From NCBI GenBank assembly GCA_001969505.1, contig LSSK01000619.1, positions 1-19,444 of the forward strand: a stretch of 19,444 nt of DNA, written 5' to 3'. The translations under genes and the position numbers were made by a program. This DNA is from Zancudomyces culisetae. Its lineage: Eukaryota; Kickxellomycota; Harpellomycetes; Harpellales; Legeriomycetaceae. Below are positions 1 to 8,648 of the stretch, piece after piece; the stretch's first letter is position 1, and every line of letters starts with the position of its first letter. Below the pieces are notes generated by a model that did no database searches, had not been told where the DNA came from, and saw nothing but the letters and a program-made list of their open reading frames with translations.

Positions 1-329
1 GGATCTTTTGTATTCCCTTTTTTGAAAATTGGTACAATAACACTGGTGTTATTTTCCGAGTTTAGTTTAGGAGAAATCCAAAATTTTTTTATTATCGTTG
101 ACACTAGTATTGCTAACTCAGAGTCTGGATCCTCGTCGCTCTGGATTATTTTCCAGATTTCGCTTGGGATTCCGTCCTCTCCTGCTGCTTTATTTTTTGG
201 TGTTTCTTTGAGTGCTTCTTTTATTTCTGTCCATGTTGGCTCTTCGTCGCATTCTCTGAAATAATCCATTTCCTCGTCCAATTCTTCATCTGTTACTGTG
301 GTTGCGTTACTATTGTCATTAATCTGGAT
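1..329 (-). mobile_element. Non-LTR (LINE-type) retrotransposon ORF2 fragment, start of reverse transcriptase domain
   Basis: Read on the minus strand, codons from 329 down to 3 are open for about 109 residues and run off the window edge. The translation has the typical entry into a LINE reverse transcriptase: PTWTEIKEALKETPKNKAAG, then EDGIPSEIWKII, and VIVPIFKKGNTKD. The pattern W-x-E-I followed by K-x-x-x-G-x-D-G-I-P-x-E-x-W-K and the strand ending P-I-F-K-K-G is characteristic of the RT fingers region of non-LTR elements. The fragment is preceded directly by a TAG (330-332), with no endonuclease domain in frame upstream, so this copy is truncated or rearranged at its 5' side. The remaining RT motifs would lie to the left, outside the window. 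It is certainly transposon-derived; the clade cannot be named from this much sequence. Confidence 0.85.
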
Positions 330-643
330 CTATAAACCCCGAATTTGCTAATCTCGTGGCGGTCCAAAATTGACCTATTCGAATTCGACCTACGAAAAAA
401 ATGGGTTTCATGTACTGCGGAAAAGCTGCATCTTGTTTCTATACGCACTGATATAGCTGTTTAGCTAAAGATTATTCATAGTTTGTTGTACTTTTTAAAA
501 AACATGAACTGTAACATACGCACTGTGGTTCAATTAATATATAATATAAAAACAATTGTTTATTCATTTCATGATTACATGATCAACGTATATTCAACAA
601 CACTAACATAAAAAGAAAGAGACACTATGCAGTGGCCTTGTCA

Positions 644-649
644 TTTATT
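644..649 (-). promoter_or_regulatory. Possible polyadenylation signal of RPS28
   Basis: A perfect AATAAA directly follows the TAA stop on the minus strand. A second copy at 559-564, about 85 bases downstream, is at a more usual distance. Confidence 0.35.
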
Positions 650-1386
650 TTAACGGAGTCTACGGGCTTCACGTTCGGACTCGAGCAAAGTCAAGATATC
701 GTTTTCGCGTACTGGTCCCTTAACGTTACGGATGATTGATCTAGATGTGTCGTCCATGAATTCAACTCTGACTTGAGTGACACCACCACGTGATCCTGTA
801 CGTCCGAGTACTTTGATGACTTTAGCAAGCTTTACTTGTGTTTTTTGGTCCTATAAAATTTGATTTAAAGACAACAGTAAGTCAAAATGCGCACAGAGGC
901 TCGGATGAATCAAAAGAATATATACTGCCAACAAACGAGTTATAATATACATCTCACTAAAACACGCCCAATCCCTTCTTGTAGAAGTTCATTATACTGG
1001 TTTTATCCAAAACAACCACTAACTGTAATAGATTTGCCCAACTACACACATGCGTACTATAAAAAGAAATGCAGCATGTATCCATCAACCATAAACTCGA
1101 CCATACAACACATCACCAATGCAGATTGTTCCCTTCAAACCAAAACGCCTGCTCCGACAACATATCTCCCTTATCAAAGCGCTTTTGTTTCGACTGTATA
1201 CCCTTCACGCCCTTCATTATTCGAATTTTTCGTTCCCACACATTCGTCAACATGCACTTTTATATACACATCGTTTGGATTCAAATAATACGCCATGGAT
1301 TCGATATAAAATAAATCTAAAAATCTTCTGGCGGTTGTACAAGTTCTCAAATGGACAGTATTATGCTGTATAAGATGACTTACCAT
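650..1386 (-). CDS. RPS28: 40S ribosomal protein S28 (eS28), two exons
   Basis: This is the small-subunit ribosomal protein eS28, located near the mRNA exit of the 40S subunit. The second exon (850 to 650) encodes [20 protein letters not shown], continues through [14 protein letters not shown] and [10 protein letters not shown], and ends [11 protein letters not shown], the near-invariant family C-terminus, before TAA. The only part missing from this exon is the initiator Met. An ATG followed immediately by the donor GTAAGT is found at 1386-1384, and the acceptor TATAG ends at 851, so exon 1 codes for Met alone. The joined protein is 67 aa, exactly the family length. A perfect AATAAA lies directly after the stop (649-644) and another at 564-559. 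An intron at the extreme 5' end is common in fungal ribosomal protein genes. Identity is certain; the exon 1 assignment is very likely. Confidence 0.95.
851..1383 (-). other. Intron of RPS28 (533 nt)
   Basis: The donor GTAAGT (1383-1378) follows the ATG directly and the acceptor is TTTTATAG at 851. It is several times longer than the HSE1 introns in this window (82-167 nt). The sense strand of its central part is G/T-rich, so its complement has few stop codons and shows long antisense open frames that I regard as by-products. I looked for box C/D or H/ACA snoRNA signatures, which often lie in ribosomal protein introns, and saw none with both boxes. Confidence 0.85.
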
Positions 1387-2260
1387 TTTAGTATATATCT
1401 AGTCTGAAAACGTGTATAATTCTGGATTACCCGTACTGTACCCGACAAACAAAATTTCTCTTTTTGTATTGTTAGCTTAGAAGCCTCTACTTTGTTCTTG
1501 TAAAAAATTAAAATACAAACTTTTTTTTAACTTTTGTCCTCTGAAAATTTTTTTTGCGCCTGTTTTTGTTGGTCTCTTTTTTTTCTTGTATTTTTCTGGT
1601 GGTTAGATTCACGTTTTCCTTCAAAATACAAAAAATATCAAAATTGTTAATCCCTATTGGATAACTCTAACATAATTTCAAAAAGCTCTTAATTTTAGGG
1701 AAATACAAACCTCTCATGGCAATTAGAGGAAACATTGGCACTAGAATAATCTCCTTTTAATTATACTAGTATTGCTTTTCAGTTAATACACTGTCTACTT
1801 GTTGACTATTTGTTGACTATATTCTGGTTTTCCACATCGACAGATCTATGAAAAATATACCTGAAGTATTGAGAGACATAAAATTACTCTTTATTGCTGA
1901 CCAAATATAGTCATAGTTTGTTGTTGAATACACTCGGTAGACTATCAAAATGTATACACTGAACTGTTTTCTGTTACATCTCTTAATCTCAATATGATAA
2001 TGGTAGTGGTAGTGGTTAAAAGTAACTGTAATCCAAGATAGACAGATTGGTAACCCCAGTGTGTATATCTCTTCTTTTTTGATGCTAAATTTTATCACGC
2101 ACAACTATAATAGCTAAATTCGAAACTCAACGGAAAAAACTCTTTTTTATTCTCTTTTTATCACTCATTATCCATTGCAAAAAACAAACAACGCGGCTAA
2201 AACATAAAAAAAAAAGTTGAAAAAAAGGGGCTTAAAGGTTTTTGACTAAGATTGTACTGT
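1387..2260. other. Intergenic, RPS28 upstream region
   Basis: AT-rich DNA between the RPS28 start and the end of the next minus-strand gene, presumably the RPS28 promoter. It has several T- and A-runs and a short trinucleotide repeat (GGTAGT units around 2000-2016). I found no supported coding exon, RNA gene or recognisable ribosomal-protein promoter element. Confidence 0.5.
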
Positions 2261-2875
2261 TCATGGGTAGCCGCAGTAAACAGAGTCAAGGTCGTTCTGT
2301 TTGCATACTGTTCCAGGACCACAGCGGAAAACCTGGTACTCACCGCGCACACATTGCAAATAGTTCTGATTATTGTCTTTTGCACAGACAAATGTATTTT
2401 CCTGACATACGCCTGTAGTTGAGATTTCGTTGCAACTGATAGACGAAGAGGCTGGACTTGTGTATATAGACACCTCTCCCGAGCCATTGCATGACGTGGT
2501 AGTGTAGTTTGGAAGTGGTGGAAGACTGGTATTGGCTGTGGTTGTGTAAGCAATGGTAGGAGACGCAACGCTCTCACCTGTACACCAATGTTTATGGCAT
2601 CTTGTAAACTTGTTATCAAGGTTTGGAATGATTGTACCATAGATCACTTTAGGAAAGTTTACGTCCTTATAACTACCCGGTCTTCTTCCGCCGTAGTGCG
2701 AACCACCATCATAATTACCATGATGGTTATGATGGTTGTGATGGTTGTGATGGTTGTGATGGTTGTGATGGTTATGGTGATGATCCCTGTTCTCCTTTTG
2801 AAGATAGGCGTGGGTTTTCTGGAATTTAAAAACAAATACCAGTATTAACATCGCGATATACTTGAAGTTTCTCAT
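2261..2875 (-). CDS. Secreted His-rich protein with C-terminal CBM19-like chitin-binding domain
   Basis: A single-exon gene of 204 aa. Residues 1-23 form a signal peptide (hydrophobic IAMLILVFVF, likely cleavage after THA). Residues 32-52 are a histidine tract built of HHN units, encoded by a 9-bp tandem repeat. A Gly/Tyr/Arg patch follows, then a Ser/Thr-rich linker with N-x-S/T sites at N115, N123 and N130. The C-terminal 60 residues carry the CBM19-like pattern: TGVCQENTFVCAKD, YLQCVRGEYQVFRC, GPGTVCKQ and a final SVYCGYP. The mature part has ten cysteines (93, 98, 129, 148, 157, 164, 175, 185, 191, 201), suggesting disulfides. CBM19 domains in fungi bind chitin, as at the end of yeast chitinase; no catalytic domain is present here. 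An extracellular or cell-wall role is likely; metal binding by the His tract is inference. Confidence 0.8.
   Translation of the reverse strand: MRNFKYIAMLILVFVFKFQKTHAYLQKENRDHHHNHHNHHNHHNHHNHHNHHGNYDGGSHYGGRRPGSYKDVNFPKVIYGTIIPNLDNKFTRCHKHWCTGESVASPTIAYTTTANTSLPPLPNYTTTSCNGSGEVSIYTSPASSSISCNEISTTGVCQENTFVCAKDNNQNYLQCVRGEYQVFRCGPGTVCKQNDLDSVYCGYP
2721..2783. repeat. 9-bp tandem repeat encoding the HHN tract
   Basis: Six consecutive units of TGATGGTTG or TGATGGTTA run from 2721 to 2774, with a degenerate seventh to 2783. On the minus strand each unit encodes Asn-His-His, so copy-number change would keep the reading frame and lengthen or shorten the histidine tract. Confidence 0.9.
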
Positions 2876-4013
2876 TTCTTTCTGTCTTTTTTATTTTATT
2901 TCTTGTATTTTCTTGTGCTTTCTAGTACTTTCTTTTCTTTTGATTTCTTTTTTTCTTTCTTTATTTTGGTAGTTGATAGCAAAAGGCAGGAATAACGGTA
3001 AAACGAAGAGTATATATACATTTCTGTTAAGCTATCACAAATTAATAATTTTACCCACACTAATAGTAACCAACAAATATCCGTATTAAAAATTTGGTAT
3101 ATACGCAACACACACCGTCTTTGTTTCTTTAAACTTCTGCTCAACTAGCTTTACAGTCTGCCTTGATAATTGTTAAAAGTACCCCCGGTTAATTATAATA
3201 TTTTCCATACATTAAAACAAGAAAAAGACAAGCAGCATTTCATTAAAATCGGATGATAGCGAAAGGGATGTACCCGATGATGGTCCAAATAAAAGAGAAA
3301 ATTACTATTAGTAAAAAATAAAATATATTAAAATGTTGTTCAAGTGGGAGAAGGGAAGTAGATTATCAGCTAATCCGGCTTTCTGGTAATGAATAGAAAA
3401 ATAAATCAGATATTAATTCATACTACATTTAAGCCTCAACTCTATTACCCATAAATACGTAAAGCTACGAGTAATTCTAAGCTTGAGAGTTGGAATTACT
3501 TTTAAAACTGTATACTACCTTTAGGCAAGCTCCGGTTGTTACCGGTGGCAGTGATTATAATGCTGCTGATTTGCAATCGTGTTTTTTTTTTCGGAACTTT
3601 ATATTATAACAATTGAAATAATCACACAAGCAGGGTTTAATAAAGCGGATCTTTTTTTGGGTAAAATTGTTGTCCTCTAGTACTAAAAAAAACAGGTATT
3701 TTCTTTCTTCAAATAGTTTATGGCTAAATGAGATGGGAAAGAAAGCACATCTCATCATATGTATTGGAATGGGGCATGGTATCACATAGTAATAGTCCAA
3801 GAAAACTTATTCCCAATTTAAACAAGTATAGAAACAGAATAAATTTGATAAAAGAAAAAAAGTACAAATCAAAATAGTCTAGTAAAACCTATAGCAGGGG
3901 GGGGGGGGGTTATAATGTTTTATGGACAAACTCGGTGGGTGGATAGAGTCAAAATAGCATAGGCCCTTAACATATTTGTCATTTATGATAATAAAGGCAA
4001 AGGGTGCATCAAC
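2876..4013. other. Intergenic region with pyrimidine tract and G13 run; possible small spliced gene inside
   Basis: Upstream of the His-rich gene, 2876-2965 is almost purely C/T on the plus strand (A/G-rich on the transcribed-gene strand), a common promoter texture in fungi. A run of 13 G residues lies at 3897-3909, downstream of HSE1. Between them, short open segments on the plus strand flanked by splice-like sites (3333-3385, 3525-3578, 3717-3789) could be joined into a 59-codon frame; this is discussed as a finding and is not firmly supported. Confidence 0.5.
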
Positions 4014-6450
4014 CTATTGTGGTGGTTGGTATTTGGGGTGGGGAGAGCCGAATTGGGGTTGTTGGTATTGTGGTTGGGTTTGTTGATATATATGCTGTTG
4101 AGTAGGGGGGATAGTGGAATGTGGGGGAGTTTGGCCAGGGTAAAGTGAGGAAGTTGAAGGTGGAGTGGCTTGGGGGTGGCCAAAGTTAGGTGGAGGATTG
4201 TATGGTGGGTATTGTTGTTGAGGCTGCTGTTGGGGTTGCTGTTGAGGTTGTTGTTGTATAGGTTGTTGAGGTTGCTGTTGTATAGGTTGTTGTTGAGAGG
4301 GAGGTGGAGGTGGAGGTGTTTGTTGCTGCTGAGGTTGTTGGAACTGCTGAAACTGTTGAAATTGCTGAGGTATTTGCTGCTGATGGGAATATGGTTGATG
4401 TGCTTGGAGTTGTTGAGGCTGCTGGAGCTGTTGTTGAGATTGTTGCTGTATTTGCTGAGGATTTTGATAGTTTTGGGGATATAAGGAGGCGGGCGGGGCA
4501 GCAAGAGAAGGATTATAGTTGGGGTTTTGTAGGTTTTGAGATGCACCAGACATCATAGTATCATAAGTATAAAGAGCATCAGTCAGTTGATTTTCTAATG
4601 CAACATACTCTTGATTTTTTTTCCTAAATTCTTCAATGAGCTTTACTATCTTGGGTCTAAGATTTAGTGTGGTGAAGTACAAGGCTTGGATTTCTTTATT
4701 TTGGGATAGATTATTGTCTTTCGCTGGGTCTAATCTGCTCAGCATCCGCAGTAGCACCTCGATGTTGTGAGCCTCGTTCAATACCTCATCCTCAAGACTG
4801 TTTATCTGTACCTGTTCGCTTTTATGATCTCTAATTGCTTGAACAAAGTTTGCAGGGAAAATCCCTTTTCTTCCCCTAATCTCACCCTTCCACCAATCTC
4901 GATATTTCTGATCAAGAACTGAAATTATCTCGCCCTTAACAAACCCTAGCTCACCTTGCTCTGTAGGAACAAAGTCATAAAGTGCTTGTACTTTTATTTT
5001 ACCACTGCCCTCCGCTGTGCTATCGTTTACCTCCTTTGTAGCCTTTTTAACTGTTACATGCTTTTTTATTTCGTCTCTTAATGTTGCTGGTGACTATTGT
5101 TATTATTTATTTATTTTACGTCTTGGTTCAGATTGGGCATTACGAACAAATTATGTTTAGTCTTTTTTTGATTTTTAAATAATCTGAGAGTGGAGTTACT
5201 GACCTGGTAATTTGGCGCCTTATTTTTGTGGTCAACATCTGAAAGCGAAAGCGCAAGGGCCAATTCAAGCTCGTAGTCCTCACTTTCCTCCTTTCCTTCA
5301 CGCTAATCATTTTTAACAGCCCATACAGTAAGTCATAATTCATATCTATAGTAACAGCTAAATTATCCTGTACTAATAACTATTATTAAATACCTGCTTC
5401 GGAAGCTTCAATGGTTTCTTTGGCTCTGGAAATTTGACCCCTAATTACAAAAGTTCCTTATTAATTCTGCAACACAGCAATATACACATAGAAAAACAAT
5501 AAAATAGGAAAGTAAGTCAAACCTTTTGAGAGAAGCTTGCTGTAAGTCTCCTCCATCAAACTCAGATCCGTATCCTGACGAAAATCAAAAGCCCATTTTT
5601 GTATATCGCTTAAAATCCTCGTTTTTACTTTTTCATTTACCGACTAGTCAAAGAATAATTTCCTACTGTTACTTCATCATATCATGGTGTACATAGTTCT
5701 CCCTCCCTCCAAATACACATTTTTATTACATGCAAAAAAGACAAATAAATACAAAAGGAACCCAAAAAAGTTCACGTCGATGAAATTACCTTATCTTTCA
5801 GTATTCTAATCAAGGTTGTGGTGAATGAACGTGATGCTACCTGCGATTGTACCGCTTTGCCACAGTTTTCTACCAACGATTCAACCAGCTATTTCAATTT
5901 ATTTCTTTTGTTTGTTAATTTATTGAAAAGTATATATTTTCATATTAAATATTCCCTTTGGTTTCTAGGAGAAAGAAAGTAATAATATTTCTCAACTTAC
6001 CGATAGGGTATACATTACAACATTTGGATTTCGGTTCAACAGCCTCTTTTTGATGGCCTCAAAGCACTCCACGGCCCTAAAAATGCAATTTCAATTCAGA
6101 GCTTTGGTACAAACTGCAACCAAGACTATGTGTTTAAAAATAAATTAATAAAAGTATTTACTCGATGTGATTTGTCCCCACTTTGTCACATATTTCTAGG
6201 ATGGTGCTCCAATCTTCTGCTGTTAGCTTTTCACTTGTAGCTACACCTATGTTTTTTTTAAACATTATTTACCATTTTGTATAGTTTGTTGTTTTTTCTA
6301 ATAAATGTTTTTTTGAACATTGTCTACTAAGTAATCATATGGATATTATGTATAGATATTAATAGTATAATAGCGGGTTTACAGGTCCAAAGAACTCATT
6401 TTCCCTCACTTACTAACTAACTTTTCGGTTTTGCTTTGCGACTTGAACAT
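4014..6450 (-). CDS. HSE1: ESCRT-0 subunit Hse1 (STAM homologue), eight exons
   Basis: Hse1 pairs with Vps27 on endosomes to collect ubiquitinated cargo for multivesicular bodies. Exons: 6450-6414, 6246-6162, 6076-6001, 5888-5790, 5643-5523, 5440-5394, 5302-5204, 5093-4014; introns of 167, 85, 112, 146, 82, 91 and 110 nt, all GT-AG, phases consistent, 547 aa. Residues 8-140 are the VHS domain ([39 protein letters not shown]). Residues 163-180 are a ubiquitin-interacting motif ([13 protein letters not shown], with the Ala170 and Ser174 that contact ubiquitin). Residues 221-276 are an SH3 domain (ALYDF, then [14 protein letters not shown]). Residues 285-375 are the GAT coiled-coil region that binds Vps27. 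The rest is Gln/Pro-rich, with a PPPPPP stretch. The donor after exon 5 (GTTTGA) is weak. The start ATG (6448-6450) has purine at -3. The domain order matches the family exactly. Confidence 0.93.
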
Positions 6451-8648
6451 CCTTTTTTTAAGCTTTTGTGGTTTACTTGTAATTTTTTAATTCTAATGTA
6501 TTAGATCCCAGATTTTAAAGTCCCACCAAAATAAAATGCACCTTCCTTGTAGTGATATAAAAGTATAATTTTGTTTTCTAGTTTAAGTTTGTATTTTAAA
6601 GCTTTGCTTTAAATGTTACCAAAACGAACCTAATTGGTATCACACGAGCAGTTTTTCTTGGGTTGCTTCTAAAAAAGGTAAATGTCAGTGAGGTTTGGGT
6701 TTTGCTAACCACAGTTGGGCTATTTGCCGCAGGCCTCTAAACAGCATGGTTTGCTATTATTTTTTTTCATTTGTCTTGGAGTAGCCTATCATATTACTAA
6801 GCATACGCATTGTAATATTTCCCAATCAACTAATTTCAACCCATTTTCCCGGGAATAAAATACAACTATTTCTTGGAGGGGCGGGGGAGGAGCAATAGAT
6901 TTATGCTCTGCTAAAAAGTAGGTTACCATCAAAGTACACGGAGAAATTACGCATTGGAATACAGGATAGAATGGACTCAAGCGAGTTCAGGCTAGTACGT
7001 GTTGGCGACCGGTTGGAAACCAACCTTTACATTGTCTACCATTTGATATAGCGTATATTTACTCGCATCTTTATTTTTGTTGGAGGGGCTAGATATTAGA
7101 TATCTAGAGTTTTGGGTGCTAAGAATATAGTAAACATCTACATAAACAGAATTTTATTATACTGCTTCAGCAACAACTAAAAGTGCCAAGGAAGCACCAA
7201 CATGGCCAAATATCTACGAGTTGTTTCTTATTAATTTTGCCAATTATGGGATGGCAATCTTGATTATACCAAGCCAAACAAAATATACAACCAGTTGTCA
7301 AACCCAGTTTTCTAGACCGATTTTTAAGCTTTTCTTGGCAAAAGTTAGCAGCTAAAATTGTACAAAAAAAAACTTAGCAGACAAATTCACCTACATCATT
7401 CCTGAATTTTTTAAAAAAAAAACCAGTGAATGGAAAGACAAGAGATGCTTTGCCCACTTGAAAAAAAAAGTGTTTTACATGTGAAGGATAAAGAACAGGT
7501 GCGTCATAAAATTGATGCAATAATTTTTGGCTATTGAAATATTAACGAATGTATAGAACCATTAATATAGTCGTGATATGTGAGCACATCAAGTTGAGCA
7601 TAATATTTCTATTTGTTTTTTTGTTCTTTGAACAGTAATCAGTTTAAGATATAAGTCAGTTCGATCCTGCTTTCGAGCCAGCTTTTAGGTGTGAAAAAAG
7701 AAAAACAGGAAAACATGTGTGTCAGAGGACAATATCACTACAATACTCAGCCAAGATGGTTGATCCAGAGGCCGCACTGGTTACCAATAAGTACTAGGTA
7801 GTATATATAATGCAATGTTCTGGTTATCTTTGTGTTGGTATGAACCCCACTTGAAATATCAACCAAAATAGTCGGTAATGGTCAACTCTGGGATTTACAT
7901 CCACATATACAAATGCTACCAATGTACTCAATACACTAAATCCATTGCGTTGATATTACTAATACACAGCCACGTGAGCTTTTAAAGACAGCCAGGTACT
8001 AGCTGATGTATTTTTCCTCGAACACCACAACCCTTTAAAGCTTCTTGAGGTGATATTGAAAGTACTACATAATGGCCTTAAGTTCAAAAAAAGGATGATG
8101 ATGCAGAACGAAACAATAACAAAAAATATGTCTGTTATATATCTTCTTGCTCCCAACATATCTTGAAAGCACTTTTGTCATTTATCTATTTCATGGGCCA
8201 ACCTATGTATATTTTTGCTTACTTGAATTTTCAACAGTGAAAAAATTTTCCTCAGTTTATCTGATTACAAAGCATGAAGAATAGTGCAGCAATTTAACAA
8301 AATGAAACTGGTCAAACAAAAAAAAAATCTAGGCAAAAATCCGGGAGTGTATGCATCGAATCATCAAAGTGGTGGGCATGTAAATATAAATATAAATATA
8401 ATGTAAAAATCAATTTTGGTGATATATCCCCCCTTCGTTAAGTAATATTAGCACCTAGATCAAATCTTAATCTTTTGCAGTCTTTCTGTCCAAGGACAAA
8501 ACTAATTATTAGGGTAGCATAGTCACGTACAAACCCTGGGAATTAACAGCAAAGAAAGTGAAGATACAAGAACAAAGGAGGAAGTGTGGAGATTAAGCTA
8601 GCAGAGTACTGATTATTATTTTATTGAAAACGCTAGGAAATAAACAGA
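6451..8648. other. HSE1-MAS2 intergenic region (divergent), with exon-like islands
   Basis: Both flanking genes are transcribed away from this 2.2 kb stretch, which is long for the window. Its left part contains the tentative spliced gene listed separately. It also holds a G-rich motif (6875-6892), a 10-bp palindrome TTCCCGGGAA (6846-6855), two short inverted repeats (7011-7025 and 7089-7107), a CACGTG E-box core (7971-7976) and a TAAATA microsatellite (about 8380-8400). I see nothing supportable as a gene between about 7800 and 8648. Confidence 0.5.
6602..7484 (+). CDS. Tentative intron-rich gene for an unknown membrane protein (N-terminus unresolved)
   Basis: I do not recognise this protein. 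A chain of open segments joins in frame: 6602-6677, 6733-6780, 6899-7033, 7171-7219 and 7378-7484 (TGA at 7482-7484). The first intron (6678-6732, 55 nt) is convincing: donor AAG-GTAAAT, branch-like GCTAAC and acceptor CCGCAG. Joining segments two and three assembles a hydrophobic stretch (GLLLFFFICLG followed by IYALLK), typical of a membrane anchor with a basic flank. Segment three reads LPSKYTEKLRIGIQDRMDSS, then FRLVRVGDRLETN; the last reads KFTYIIPEFFKKKTSEWKDK. Composition rises in G+C and in charged residues relative to flanks. Against it: no initiator ATG was found for the first segment, two donors (GTAGCC, GTCTAC) are weak, and splice choices were made by eye. It is a composition-based inference. 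Confidence 0.3.

Noticed and set aside
887-1288. 133-codon plus-strand frame inside the RPS28 intron (two more overlapping frames at 1069-1314 and 1119-1373)
   Set aside because: All three plus frames are open because this strand is A/C-rich and poor in stop triplets. The translations show no domain and lie antisense to a confirmed intron.
1174-1386. Minus-strand frame beginning at the RPS28 ATG
   Set aside because: It is simply the start codon followed by unspliced intron; the RPS28 exon 2 explains the gene fully.
3255-3295. GATGATAG and GATGATGG, possible box C of a snoRNA
   Set aside because: No D box (CTGA) or terminal stem at a suitable distance.
3983-4558. Leu-, Asn- or Val-rich frames overlapping the HSE1 tail on both strands
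   Set aside because: They are shadows of the CAA/CAG/CCA-rich Hse1 coding sequence.
5140-5343. 67-codon minus-strand frame
   Set aside because: It overlaps HSE1 exon 7 and its flanking introns in the wrong frame; the UIM coding frame is the real one.
7655-7680. AGTTCGATCC resembling a tRNA B box
   Set aside because: No A box or acceptor stem within the expected distance upstream.
7959-8159. 66-codon minus-strand frame with a hydrophobic segment (IVSFCIIILFL)
   Set aside because: It could be a small membrane protein or an exon, but there is no homology, no clear splice partner and its length is expected by chance in AT-rich DNA.
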